This document shows, one piece after another, positions 17,686 through 26,069 of a stretch of DNA of 39,119 nucleotides (its first letter is position 1; each line of letters opens with the position of its first letter). Source of the stretch: Porticoccaceae bacterium (GTDB lineage Bacteria > Pseudomonadota > Gammaproteobacteria > Pseudomonadales > Porticoccaceae); NCBI GenBank assembly GCA_002689135.1, contig NZEU01000021.1, positions 18,553 through 57,671 on the forward strand, written 5' to 3'. The position numbers were made by a program, and so were the translations under genes. A model generated the notes under the pieces. That model saw only the letters and a program-made list of their open reading frames with translations. It was not told the origin of the DNA and searched no databases.

Positions 17686-18252
17686 TTGAAAAGACTATTT
17701 ACTTTTTTTATTGTGAACATTTTTCTCACTAGTTGCACATCTGTTATGCATAACCTCACTGAAGATCCGATTGGTGAAGATAAAGCCGATACTGGACCGG
17801 GGTCTTTTTTAAATGATGTACATATGGCCACCGGAATAGGCGTAAACATAAAAAAAGCCGAACCCGAACTAGAAAAATCTCACATAAATGTCAATGTATA
17901 TAACTCAGTAGTCCTTCTCACTGGCGAAGTACCCAATGCGAAACTTAAAAAACTAGCTGGCGAAACAGCAAGAAAATTCAATCGAGTTAGGATTGTTCAT
18001 AATGAACTGCAAGAGCGAAATAACACATCTCTTATTTCTAGAGCCAACGATACCCTGATTACCAAAAAAATTCAGCTTAAGCTGAGGGTAGATGAGGGAG
18101 TTAAGGGTAGAGATTTTAAAATAATAACTGAAGACAGCGTGGTATACATGATGGCAATTATCTCAAAGTCAGAAGGTGATAAAGCAGTGAATATAGCGCG
18201 TGAAACTAGTGGCGTTAGACGAGTAGTTAAGGTATTTGAATACATAGATTGA
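17686..18252 (+). CDS. dolP: Outer-membrane BON-domain lipoprotein DolP (YraP)
   Basis: DolP is a dual-BON-domain lipoprotein that localises to division sites and supports outer-membrane integrity. The 188 aa (E. coli 191) carry a short leader with lipobox LTSC (Cys17), then two BON repeats. The first centres on INVNVYNSVVLLTGEV and the second on KGRDFKIITEDSVVYMMAII, each ending with a GVRRV-type strand. The start appears to be a TTG immediately after the diaA stop (TAATTG), with weak GTGAG upstream. It converges on sspB. Confidence 0.88.
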   Translation: MKRLFTFFIVNIFLTSCTSVMHNLTEDPIGEDKADTGPGSFLNDVHMATGIGVNIKKAEPELEKSHINVNVYNSVVLLTGEVPNAKLKKLAGETARKFNRVRIVHNELQERNNTSLISRANDTLITKKIQLKLRVDEGVKGRDFKIITEDSVVYMMAIISKSEGDKAVNIARETSGVRRVVKVFEYID

Positions 18253-18305
18253 CTACAATCTACACAACTCCAGTAATTACACTTAAGATCAGTGCAAATA
18301 TGCTG

Positions 18306-18725
18306 TCACTTGATAACACGTAGAGATGGCTTGCCCTTTAAAGGATCCCGAGGCTTAGTTTTTGGTAACGATGACAAAACCTTTGGAGTCCGCGTTTGGG
18401 GCGGTGGCTCATTATCGGGGTCTGGCTCAAACATCATTCCCTGACCATTTTCCTGGGCATATATACCAAGTATTGACCCCATCGGACAAAAAATGTCTAT
18501 GGGAATCCCTCCAAACCTAGTTGAAAGTTTAATGTAGTCGTTATTCATTTCAAAATTTGTTACCGCTCGCGGAGCTATGTTTAAGATGATTTGCCCATTA
18601 GTCACGAAGTTCTGAGGCACCTCAACGTCATCATGATGAGCATCGACAACCACATATGGGGTGCACTCGTTATCCACGATCCATTCATAAAAAGCACGAA
18701 TAAGATATGGACGGTTGGATTTCAT
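18306..18725 (-). CDS. sspB: ClpXP adaptor / specificity-enhancing factor SspB
   Basis: SspB binds ssrA-tagged proteins and delivers them to ClpXP. The N-terminal ~110 residues form the substrate-binding domain (PYLIRAFYEWIVDN, TPYVVVDA, LNIAPRAVTNFEMNND, FGGIPIDIFCP, ILGIYAQENGQGMMF). A flexible Pro-rich linker leads to the ClpX-binding tail GKPSLRVIK, nearly identical in character to the E. coli XB motif. Length 139 aa. It follows sspA after 13 bp, an operon conserved across Gammaproteobacteria. Confidence 0.95.
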   Translation of the reverse strand: MKSNRPYLIRAFYEWIVDNECTPYVVVDAHHDDVEVPQNFVTNGQIILNIAPRAVTNFEMNNDYIKLSTRFGGIPIDIFCPMGSILGIYAQENGQGMMFEPDPDNEPPPQTRTPKVLSSLPKTKPRDPLKGKPSLRVIK

Positions 18726-18738
18726 GCTTCTGTCCTTC

Positions 18739-19359
18739 TTACATTTTAAATTCGCGTTCCAAGTCAGTCAGACTCTCATCAAACGCGCTTCTTCCGAACA
18801 CTCGTTTCATATAATCAAACAATGGCTGTGTTTGCGACGATTCAGGGATTTCGATTCCAAGATGCGACAACCTCCACAGTAACGGAGCCAAGCAACAGTC
18901 AACAAGAGTGTAATCCTCACTCATAAAAAATGGAAGATCCGAAAATATCGATGAAACGCCAATCAAAGATTCTCTGAGCTCTTTTCGAGCAATCAGTGCG
19001 GAATCTCCATTTGGATCTGATAAAATGGTGTTTGAAAGTCGACACCAGTCTTTTTCAATTCGAAAAATCCAAAGCCTGCTTTGGGCTCGTGCAACTGGGT
19101 AAACTGGTAGAAGCGGAGGATGTGGAAAACGTTCGTCTAAATACTCCATTACAACCTTAGACTCATAGAGAGCTAAGTCTCTGTCTACTAACGTGGGAAG
19201 AGTTCCGTAAGGGTTGGCCTCAAAGATTTCCTCAGCAACTAAGTTAGAACTCACGTCTTCGATTTCTACCGTCACTCCTTTTTCTGCCAACACTATGCGA
19301 ACTCGATGGCTGTACTGACAGACCGGATCAGAGAATAACGTCATTGAAGAACGTCTCAC
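18739..19359 (-). CDS. sspA: Stringent starvation protein A
   Basis: SspA is a GST-fold protein that binds RNA polymerase and acts as a transcription factor in starvation and acid stress; it lacks GST activity. The 206 aa start with MTLFSDPVCQYSHRVRIVLAEKG, the hallmark of the family, then the thioredoxin-like core with NPYGTLPTLVDRDLALYES and the helical C-terminal domain. I use GTG at 19359, five bases after GAGAGG; an ATG at 19344 is the alternative. It is upstream of sspB and downstream of the bc1 genes on the same strand. Confidence 0.94.
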   Translation of the reverse strand: MRRSSMTLFSDPVCQYSHRVRIVLAEKGVTVEIEDVSSNLVAEEIFEANPYGTLPTLVDRDLALYESKVVMEYLDERFPHPPLLPVYPVARAQSRLWIFRIEKDWCRLSNTILSDPNGDSALIARKELRESLIGVSSIFSDLPFFMSEDYTLVDCCLAPLLWRLSHLGIEIPESSQTQPLFDYMKRVFGRSAFDESLTDLEREFKM

Positions 19360-19438
19360 ATTAACCTCTCAAATAATAAAATATCACTATACTCAGGTGT
19401 AGATTGCTAGCATAAAAATCTGGGATTGCTCAGGCTCT

Positions 19439-21475
19439 CTAATGAATACCCTTCCAATACTCTCGATTTAGAAGATATACAAATACAAGCAATATAGCCA
19501 AGAAAAAAAGCACCAACTTTCCGATGTGCTGGCGCTGTTGTGCCATCGGCTCCGCAATGTAAGTAAGGAAGTTTACCAAATTATATACTGCATTATCGAA
19601 CTCAGATGGAGAGAGAATTCCGTTGGAAACTTGTTCAAAACGACCACAGGGATCATCCAGCAGATCCTCACCAGTGAGCAAATCTCTTTTTATGCCTCCA
19701 TTGCTTGCTAATATGGGTCCTGGAGCGCATCTGGTTAGCCCTTGAAGGTTTAACAACGCGTGAGGCATACCTACATCTTTATACACTCTATTATTGACTC
19801 CTAAAGGACGAGTATCATCGGCATAGAAGTTTCTGAGATAAGTATATAGCCATTCCGGCGACCTAGATCGTGCGATGAGAGTTAAATCGGGAGGCGCCGC
19901 ACCAAACCAAGACGTGGACTGCTCCTCCCTCATACCGATCCGCATCAAATCTCCAATTTTCTGATCTGCAAATACCAAGTTTTCCATCATCAAATCATGA
20001 GGTATCGTCAAATCGTCTGCCACTCGCTCCCAGCGCGAGTATTTAAAAGAATGGCACCCCATACAATAATTGACAGCCAGTTGAGCCCCTTTTTGTAAAG
20101 ACGCCTCATCCCACAAACTGGACTGGAAGTTGTCACAATTAATCGTACCACAATCCTTTCCTTCTGCACCCACAACTCGCAGTGGCACAAAGACTAAAAA
20201 CGCCACCAGCCCGAATCCGCAAAACGTTTTGAATGTCCCGATTCCACCATCCATTGTTATTCTATCTGGTTCAGTGCGAGTTGTCTCATACCGCGTCCAA
20301 AAGTAAATGCCAATAAAATATGAGAAATAAATTATCGTGCATATTTGAGCCAATACTGTGCGAGCTGGCGTTGGAGCTTTAACGCCAAGAAATCCTAAAA
20401 TGATGAAACTGGTAACGAATAATAGGATCATCACTCGGCTCACATTTCCTTTATACCGCATTGATCTTACTGGGCTCCGATCAAGCCACGGGAGAACAAA
20501 CAATATTGCAATCGCTGCTGCCATCGTGACAAAGCCTCCCAACTTATCGGGTACTGCTCTCAACATAGAGTAATAAGGTGTGAAGTACCAAACTGGCGCA
20601 ATATGTTCTGGGGTTTTCAACGAGTTTGCTATCTCAAAATTTGCATGCTCGAGAAAATACCCTCCCATTTCTGGCATAAAAAATAAGACCGAGCAAAACG
20701 CGAATAAAAAGACGGTGATTGGTATTAAGTCGTGGATTACAAAGTATGGATAAAACGGAATTCCGTCAATGGGCTTGCCAGAGGAGTCTCTGTGCTTCTT
20801 AATCGACACTCCATCTGGATTATTAGATCCGACATCATGCAACGCTATTATGTGCATAGCAACGAGTGCTATCAAAATTAAAGGCATAGCGACTACATGT
20901 AGTGACATAAAACGGTTAAGAGTTATACCTGAGATCAAGTAATCGCCTCTAATCCATTGCACTAAATCCTCTCCAACAATCGGAATTGCTCCAAATAGCG
21001 AAATTATTACCTGAGCGCCCCAGTAAGACATTTGACCCCAAGGGAGCACATAACCAAGAAACGCTTCTGCCATCAGCACGACATAAATCGACATCCCAAA
21101 AACCCAAACCAATTCTCTTGGGGCTTTATATGAACCGTAAACTAAACCGCGGAACATATGCATATACACCACAATAAAAAATGCCGACGCACCAGTTGAA
21201 TGTGCATATCGTATTATCCAACCGTACTCCACATCTCGCATTATATACTCAACTGATGCGAATGCCTGCTCTGCGGAACCTTGATAGCTCATGAGTAACC
21301 AGACACCCGTGACCAACTGAATTAACAACACAACGATTGATAACACACCAAAATAATACATCCAGTTAAAGTTTTTTGGGGCATAATATTCAGCCATATG
21401 CCGATTCCACTCTCTTTTAAGAGTGGGAAGCCTGGCATCTAGCCAGCTCGCAAAATCCGGATGCTTATCCATCAT
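19439..21475 (-). CDS. petBC: Fused cytochrome b - cytochrome c1 of the bc1 complex
   Basis: One 678-aa frame contains both haem subunits of ubiquinol:cytochrome c reductase. Residues 1 to ~408 are cytochrome b: His92/His106 and His193/His208 should bind the two b haems, and the Qo motif reads PVWY (294-297), the form usual in beta- and gammaproteobacteria. From ~409 a signal-like stretch (FKTFCGFGLVAFLVFVPLRVVGAEG) leads into cytochrome c1, with haem-binding CMGCH (471-475), probable axial Met570 in GMPHALL and a C-terminal anchor (653-669). I checked the junction bases and see no stop or frameshift. Pseudomonas has two genes; a fusion processed by signal peptidase is known from Bradyrhizobium FbcH. 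The start overlaps petA as ATGA. Confidence 0.94.
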   Translation of the reverse strand: MMDKHPDFASWLDARLPTLKREWNRHMAEYYAPKNFNWMYYFGVLSIVVLLIQLVTGVWLLMSYQGSAEQAFASVEYIMRDVEYGWIIRYAHSTGASAFFIVVYMHMFRGLVYGSYKAPRELVWVFGMSIYVVLMAEAFLGYVLPWGQMSYWGAQVIISLFGAIPIVGEDLVQWIRGDYLISGITLNRFMSLHVVAMPLILIALVAMHIIALHDVGSNNPDGVSIKKHRDSSGKPIDGIPFYPYFVIHDLIPITVFLFAFCSVLFFMPEMGGYFLEHANFEIANSLKTPEHIAPVWYFTPYYSMLRAVPDKLGGFVTMAAAIAILFVLPWLDRSPVRSMRYKGNVSRVMILLFVTSFIILGFLGVKAPTPARTVLAQICTIIYFSYFIGIYFWTRYETTRTEPDRITMDGGIGTFKTFCGFGLVAFLVFVPLRVVGAEGKDCGTINCDNFQSSLWDEASLQKGAQLAVNYCMGCHSFKYSRWERVADDLTIPHDLMMENLVFADQKIGDLMRIGMREEQSTSWFGAAPPDLTLIARSRSPEWLYTYLRNFYADDTRPLGVNNRVYKDVGMPHALLNLQGLTRCAPGPILASNGGIKRDLLTGEDLLDDPCGRFEQVSNGILSPSEFDNAVYNLVNFLTYIAEPMAQQRQHIGKLVLFFLAILLVFVYLLNREYWKGIH

Positions 21476-22107
21476 GCAGTCTCCGCATCGATTCCAATTA
21501 CAATGATTGAGTCTGTTTCATACGAATGGGGCGGAATTTCTAGATTAGTTGGAGCAGGAACTCCCGCAAAAACTCGTCCAGACAAATCGAATTTAGATCC
21601 GTGGCAGGGACAAAAGAAGCCCCCAAGCCAAGAATCACCACCAAGATCCTTAGCTCCAACGTCGGGGCGGTATATGGGCGCGCAACCAAGATGAGTGCAC
21701 AACCCGACTAACACCAGATATTCTTCCTTGCCGGGTTGTGTTCGCGCAAAACCACTAACATAACTAGGCTGATTGGCGGCTGTAGAGTCTGAGTCTTTTA
21801 GTGCTTCTTGCGGGAAGTTGGCAACTGCATCCAGCGCCTCTTTGGTTCTTCGGATAACATAAACCGGTTTCCCGCGCCACTCCACCACAAGCCTCCCACC
21901 GGGCTCAAGCTTTTCTACGTCAATCCTAATAGGTGCTCCCGCTGCTTTTGCTTTAGCACTTGGTTTCCAGGACGCAACAAAAGGAACGGAAGCTCCTATC
22001 ATACCTATTCCGCCAAGAACCGATGTAGCACCGGCTAAAAATTTTCGCCGAGTTGTGTTAACAACACTGGTGGAATTATCAGAAATACTTCCTTGCTTAA
22101 TATCCAC
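21472..22107 (-). CDS. petA: Rieske iron-sulfur subunit of the bc1 complex
   Basis: The Rieske protein moves electrons from ubiquinol to cytochrome c1. The 211 aa contain a twin-arginine leader (TTRRKFLAG, then a hydrophobic segment that stays as anchor) and the 2Fe-2S ligands in CTHLGC (137-142) and CPCHGS (166-171). I set the start at GTG 22107 because a strong GGGAGG lies nine bases upstream and the protein then begins close to the Tat motif; a longer frame to 22218 would add residues unlike the family. It is first in the bc1 operon, overlapping petBC by four bases, and has its own promoter region 182 bp downstream of rpsI. Confidence 0.94.
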   Translation of the reverse strand: MDIKQGSISDNSTSVVNTTRRKFLAGATSVLGGIGMIGASVPFVASWKPSAKAKAAGAPIRIDVEKLEPGGRLVVEWRGKPVYVIRRTKEALDAVANFPQEALKDSDSTAANQPSYVSGFARTQPGKEEYLVLVGLCTHLGCAPIYRPDVGAKDLGGDSWLGGFFCPCHGSKFDLSGRVFAGVPAPTNLEIPPHSYETDSIIVIGIDAETA

Positions 22108-22172
22108 TGGAGTAATACCTCCCAATTTTGTGATGACACAAAGCAGATGATAGTGCACTTTGTTCCTGTAAT

Positions 22173-22201
22173 ATGATAATTGAATTATCCCGCCAACGCA
22201 A
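22173..22201 (-). promoter_or_regulatory. Candidate petA-petBC promoter with overlapping palindrome
   Basis: On the minus strand a -35 TTGCGT (22196-22201) and -10 TATCAT (22173-22178) are 17 bp apart, ending about 65 bp before the petA GTG. The spacer and part of the -10 are covered by a perfect 7-1-7 inverted repeat, GATAATTGAATTATC (22175-22189), placed as an operator would be. The half-sites resemble Fur-type GATAAT/ATTATC but with different spacing; the regulator is unknown. Confidence 0.42.
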
Positions 22202-22289
22202 TAAATCACGGTACACACAGAGACTGCAAATATATGAATTTAAAAGAAATTAAAGTCAGAGTGTAGTTAAAAACATCAAGTCAATCAGC

Positions 22290-22682
22290 TTATCTTTTTG
22301 AAAATTGAGGTCGCTTTCGCGCTTTATGAAGGCCCACTTTTTTCCGCTCTACTTGCCTTGCATCCCTTGTAAGAAATCCAGCCCCCCGGAGGGGTGCACG
22401 AAAACTTTCATCATATTGCACTAGAGCACGGGCAATGCCGTGTCTGATTGCACCAGCTTGTCCAAAATTCCCACCACCATTTACAGTAATTTTGATATCA
22501 AAAGTCTGAGGCATCTCAACAACGTCCAGGGGTTGTCTGACGATCATACGAGCCACTTCTCTGCCAAAATAGGTCTCAATTGATCGCTCGTTGATTGTGA
22601 TGTCACCACCACCTAACATCATGAAAACCCGTGCAGAGGATGTTTTTCGTCTACCCGTTCCATAATAATGCTTATCCGACAT
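22290..22682 (-). CDS. rpsI: 30S ribosomal protein S9
   Basis: S9 binds the 3' domain of 16S rRNA, and its C-terminal tail reaches the P-site tRNA. At 130 aa it is full length, with [15 protein letters not shown] at the N-terminus, [21 protein letters not shown] in the core and the conserved basic end [11 protein letters not shown]. Its start lies inside the end of rplM (11-bp overlap), so the L13-S9 pair is translationally coupled. Confidence 0.98.
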   Translation of the reverse strand: MSDKHYYGTGRRKTSSARVFMMLGGGDITINERSIETYFGREVARMIVRQPLDVVEMPQTFDIKITVNGGGNFGQAGAIRHGIARALVQYDESFRAPLRGAGFLTRDARQVERKKVGLHKARKRPQFSKR

Positions 22683-23121
22683 TACTGATTCCTTTAAACT
22701 CTAACATCTGCGGCTGTTGCGCGGCATGAGGATGGACGCCTCCAGCGTAAACTTTCAACTTTTTGAACATTTCCCTTCCCAGCGGCCCACGAGGCAACAT
22801 ACCTTTCACCGCTAAACGAATAGCTTTCTCTGGTGACCTTTTATTGAGATCGCCAAAATTAATCTCTTTAATACCCCCTGGGTATCCGCTATGAGAGTAA
22901 TAAATTTTATTTTTTTCCTTATTGCCTGTGACAATAATTTTCTCAGCGTTAATCACTATAATGTAATCACCGGTATCAACATGGGGGGTATATTCAGGCT
23001 TGTGCTTCCCCCTCAAGTAAGAAGCTATTTTCACTGCGAGTCTTCCAAGTTTCAGTGAACTAGCATCTACAGTGTACCAACAGCGTTGGATGTTCTCATT
23101 TTTAGCGACATAAGTTTTCAT
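22672..23121 (-). CDS. rplM: 50S ribosomal protein L13
   Basis: L13 is an early-assembly protein of the large subunit. Start at 23121 gives [20 protein letters not shown], matching the E. coli N-terminus; a Met four codons upstream is open but unneeded. Conserved blocks include [37 protein letters not shown] and [11 protein letters not shown]. The 149 aa are a few residues longer than E. coli L13 (142) because the C-terminus continues as EFKGISNVG into the first codons of rpsI. A promoter candidate lies about 40 bp upstream. Confidence 0.97.
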   Translation of the reverse strand: MKTYVAKNENIQRCWYTVDASSLKLGRLAVKIASYLRGKHKPEYTPHVDTGDYIIVINAEKIIVTGNKEKNKIYYSHSGYPGGIKEINFGDLNKRSPEKAIRLAVKGMLPRGPLGREMFKKLKVYAGGVHPHAAQQPQMLEFKGISNVG

Positions 23122-23160
23122 GGGGTGGCCCAATGCCGTACTAGTTATGTTGGGATTGGG

Positions 23161-23188
23161 ATTGTAACGATTTGATAATTTTTTACAA
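23161..23188 (-). promoter_or_regulatory. Candidate promoter for rplM-rpsI
   Basis: On the minus strand, -35 TTGTAA (23183-23188) and -10 TACAAT (23161-23166) are separated by 16 bp and end 40 bp before the L13 start codon, in the gap between zapE and rplM. The spacing and match to the sigma-70 consensus are good. Confidence 0.5.
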
Positions 23189-23238
23189 GTCCCACTGTTG
23201 CCGAGTTAATCAGCTTGTCAATAAACGAAATCACGAAA

Positions 23239-24339
23239 CTAACAGCAATGTCCTCTGGATAGATATTTATGACTTTGCATCTCAATCAACCGACTTTTAG
23301 TCCGCTGAAATTCTCTAGATAAGCTACCTCCGCAATTAAATCTTTTAAGAGGCAATTCCGCTGATATGATTAGCTTCACCCCTTGGTCATAGAATTCATC
23401 AACCATGCTAATGAACCGACGAGTTATATCTTGTTTCGTCTCATCCATCTCTGGCACTCCTGACACAAAAATAGTGTGAAAAAGGCGCGCGATTTCAATA
23501 TAGTCTAGCTGACTTCTAGGTCCTTCACACAAGTTGGTAAATTTAAACCAGACTTGTTTGTCGCAAAGTTTATGTGCCTCAATCTCTCTCTGCTCAATTT
23601 GAATCATAGTAGTCTCTAAAACTTGGCAGTTTTCATGCAGTAAAGTGCAAAATAAAGTGCTCAACGCAAGATCCGAACTTGGACTCAAAGGGCTATAAAA
23701 CATCGGTGCTTGCCTTAGGGCTCTTCGTCGATAATCAGTGGTTCCCTTAAGGTTAAAAACAGTGCAATTCAGTTTTATTAGTTGAATCGCTGGCACGAAG
23801 CGTTTTCGTTGGAGACCATTTTTATAAAGATTGTCGGGACAGCTATTTGATGTAAATACCATACATACATTCCTAGAGAATAAAGCATCTAATAGCAAAC
23901 TCAATATCATTGCATCAGTGATATCATTTACAAAAAATTCATCGAGGCACACTACCTTTACCTTTTCAGCTAATCGACTTGCTACCAAATCTATTGGGTT
24001 AGGACTCCCTTTACAAAGCCTTAATTCATCATGTACCAATCGCATAAAACGATAAAAATGTGTCCGCATTTTATTTTGAAAAGGGAGCGCTTCAAAAAAA
24101 ATATCCATCAAATATGTCTTTCCGCGGCCAACACCACCCCATAGATACAGTCCCTTTTCCCGTTCCAACAATCCACACCAATGGAGAAAGCGTTTAGCCA
24201 CTTTGAAATTCGGCAATACTGGGGATTCTAAATTATAGTAGACATCGTCAAGACCGTTGATTGCCTCCAATTGAGCATGGTCCAGCGAAACATTGTTAAG
24301 TCTTATATCTTCGTGATAGAGTTCTTTAGGACTTGGCAT
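23239..24339 (-). CDS. zapE: Cell division ATPase ZapE (AFG1-like)
   Basis: ZapE is a cytosolic AAA-type ATPase that associates with the Z-ring. The 366 aa (E. coli 375) carry Walker A GGVGRGKT (68-75), the following YLMDIFFEALP, Walker B VVCLDEFFVNDITDAMI, the sensor-like VFTSN and the late stretch ARLFHTIFVSGVPEMDE. It lies upstream of rplM-rpsI on the same strand and divergent from zapG, which matches the usual gammaproteobacterial order. Confidence 0.93.
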   Translation of the reverse strand: MPSPKELYHEDIRLNNVSLDHAQLEAINGLDDVYYNLESPVLPNFKVAKRFLHWCGLLEREKGLYLWGGVGRGKTYLMDIFFEALPFQNKMRTHFYRFMRLVHDELRLCKGSPNPIDLVASRLAEKVKVVCLDEFFVNDITDAMILSLLLDALFSRNVCMVFTSNSCPDNLYKNGLQRKRFVPAIQLIKLNCTVFNLKGTTDYRRRALRQAPMFYSPLSPSSDLALSTLFCTLLHENCQVLETTMIQIEQREIEAHKLCDKQVWFKFTNLCEGPRSQLDYIEIARLFHTIFVSGVPEMDETKQDITRRFISMVDEFYDQGVKLIISAELPLKRFNCGGSLSREFQRTKSRLIEMQSHKYLSRGHCC

Positions 24340-24373
24340 ATTTAACTTTTAGGCATCCCTCTGAAATTTATAT

Positions 24374-24403
24374 AATATAACCCCAACCACATAATATACT
24401 CAA
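24374..24403 (-). promoter_or_regulatory. Candidate zapE promoter
   Basis: Minus-strand TTGAGT (24398-24403) and TATATT (24374-24379) are 18 bp apart, about 35 bp before the zapE start. It lies in the 194-bp divergent zapE/zapG region. I found no equally good signal for zapG. Confidence 0.35.
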
Positions 24404-24533
24404 TTAGACGAGAGCATTTTGAGCTCTGACAATAACGTTCGAAAGCAAATTAACTTGGTGTATTTTAAAAATCTATTGCCAAATCGAGTGTTTTTGAACG
24501 AAACTAAAATAAAATATTTGTGAGGCTCTGTGA

Positions 24534-25070
24534 ATGTTAGATACAGATACCATTTTAATTTCAGCGATAACCTTTTTCACCGGCACCATTCTCGGATATG
24601 TTGCCAGAAGAAGATTTTCAAAAAGCATTGAAATTAGCAGAGACACGTCTGATGAATTGACGCGAATCCAAAAAGAATACGCAGATTATCAAAATTTGGT
24701 CAATCAGCACATGATTCAATTGTCCCAACAAACTCGCAAGGTAGCGAGAAATTATCAAGAAATTCATGAACAACTTGCCCTCAGCTCTACACGCCTTGCA
24801 AGCCAGGAAATAAGCAACCAAATTCTGCAACATCACAGCTCAAACTTCTTTTTAGACAACTTAAGAGAAGCCTCAAGCTCTCCCACAGTAACAGTCGAGC
24901 CCCCCAAGGACTATGCGCCAAAAGTTCCTGGAGGAATTCTCAGCGAAGAATATGGCCTCCAAGAGAGTGAACGAAATCTTAGAATTAATGAACCGAATGA
25001 TGGTAGTAAGGAAGAAAATGGGATTCATACACCGTCTAAGACAGCTCTTAATTATGAAAGTGCCACTTAG
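24534..25070 (+). CDS. zapG: ZapG/YhcB (DUF1043) division-associated membrane protein
   Basis: YhcB/ZapG is an inner-membrane protein linked to division and envelope biogenesis. The 178 aa have one N-terminal transmembrane helix (about 7-24, ILISAITFFTGTILGYVA), then a basic RRRFSKS and a coiled-coil-prone helical region (about 40-100) with the family pattern EYADYQNLVNQHMIQLSQQT. A disordered acidic/Ser-rich tail follows. It is longer than the E. coli protein (~130 aa), mostly in the tail. Position next to zapE and rplM-rpsI supports the call. Confidence 0.88.
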   Translation: MLDTDTILISAITFFTGTILGYVARRRFSKSIEISRDTSDELTRIQKEYADYQNLVNQHMIQLSQQTRKVARNYQEIHEQLALSSTRLASQEISNQILQHHSSNFFLDNLREASSSPTVTVEPPKDYAPKVPGGILSEEYGLQESERNLRINEPNDGSKEENGIHTPSKTALNYESAT

Positions 25071-25245
25071 TATCAGACTAGATTGACCGAACCTTTTTTT
25101 AAAACTGTTGGTAGTCTCGTAATTTATCAAATGAGATAATGGTGAAACATACTAGTGACTAAAGCCGTTCAACGTAAATTCTCATTTAAGAAACTACGAA
25201 ACAACAAAAAACGGATAAACAAACAATTTTGGCCAGTCATCGATA

Positions 25246-26037
25246 ATGAGATCTAAATCATCGAATTTTGTGGAAGAAGTATGGCGAAATATAACCGCCG
25301 AAGCGAAAGCAGTAGTTAAAAATGAACCTTTACTTGAAATTTTTCTAAACAAAGCAGTTTTAAGCCATAAAAGTTTCAAAGCGGCTCTTGAGTGCCGTTT
25401 ATTGAATGCACTAATCAATGATTATTTAACTAAGGATATTTTGAGCTATCACTTTGCTCGAAACCAAAAGGCACACAGAATAGAATCAGCAACTTTGGAC
25501 TTATTGGCTATCAACAATAGAGATTCTGCTTGTAATTCGAATTTAGAGGCGTTTCTTTTTTACAAAGGTTTTTTAGCTCTGCAGGCCCACCGATTGGCAC
25601 ACAACTTGTGGTGCGACGGATATCAAATACTTGCACTTTTGATTCAATCAACTACTTCAAGATTTTATGGGGTGGACATTCATCCAGCAGCTAAAATCGG
25701 TTCCTCTGTGATGCTAGATCATGCCACCGGGTTAGTGATAGGGGAAACTGCAGTTGTAGAAGATTATGTTTCTATTATGCAAGGTGTAACTCTTGGAGGA
25801 ACAGGTAAAGAGGAGGGAGAAAGACATCCCAAAATTCGGCGCGGAGTGCTGATTGGCGCTGGTGCAAAAATTCTCGGAAACATCGAAATAGGTGCAGGCT
25901 CCATGATTGGAGCCTGCAGTGTCGTTTTAAAAGCCGTAAGCCCCCACTCGTTAGTCGCTGGTGTGCCCGGTCAAGTGATAGGCAACACTCTGACAGATAA
26001 ACCCGCTTTGGTAATGAATCATTATTTTGAGATATAG
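25246..26037 (+). CDS. cysE: Serine O-acetyltransferase CysE, copy 1
   Basis: CysE acetylates serine with acetyl-CoA, the first step of cysteine synthesis. The 263 aa have the N-terminal helical domain (LFYKGFLALQAHRLAHNLW) and a left-handed beta-helix of hexapeptide repeats, with VDIHPAAKIG, LDHATGLVIGETAVV (catalytic Asp/His pair) and GERHPKIRRG (catalytic His). The protein ends in FEI. A C-terminal isoleucine is the residue that inserts into CysK in the cysteine synthase complex and mediates its regulation. No obvious Shine-Dalgarno precedes the ATG. A second cysE lies in inverted orientation 4.2 kb away; this copy is the likelier CysK partner. Confidence 0.93.
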   Translation: MRSKSSNFVEEVWRNITAEAKAVVKNEPLLEIFLNKAVLSHKSFKAALECRLLNALINDYLTKDILSYHFARNQKAHRIESATLDLLAINNRDSACNSNLEAFLFYKGFLALQAHRLAHNLWCDGYQILALLIQSTTSRFYGVDIHPAAKIGSSVMLDHATGLVIGETAVVEDYVSIMQGVTLGGTGKEEGERHPKIRRGVLIGAGAKILGNIEIGAGSMIGACSVVLKAVSPHSLVAGVPGQVIGNTLTDKPALVMNHYFEI

Positions 26038-26069
26038 TAAATATTTGAGAATTTACGTTATAAAATTAT

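Noticed and set aside
20580-20610. Cytochrome b Qo motif is PVWY, not PEWY
   Set aside because: PVWY is the usual form in beta- and gammaproteobacteria.
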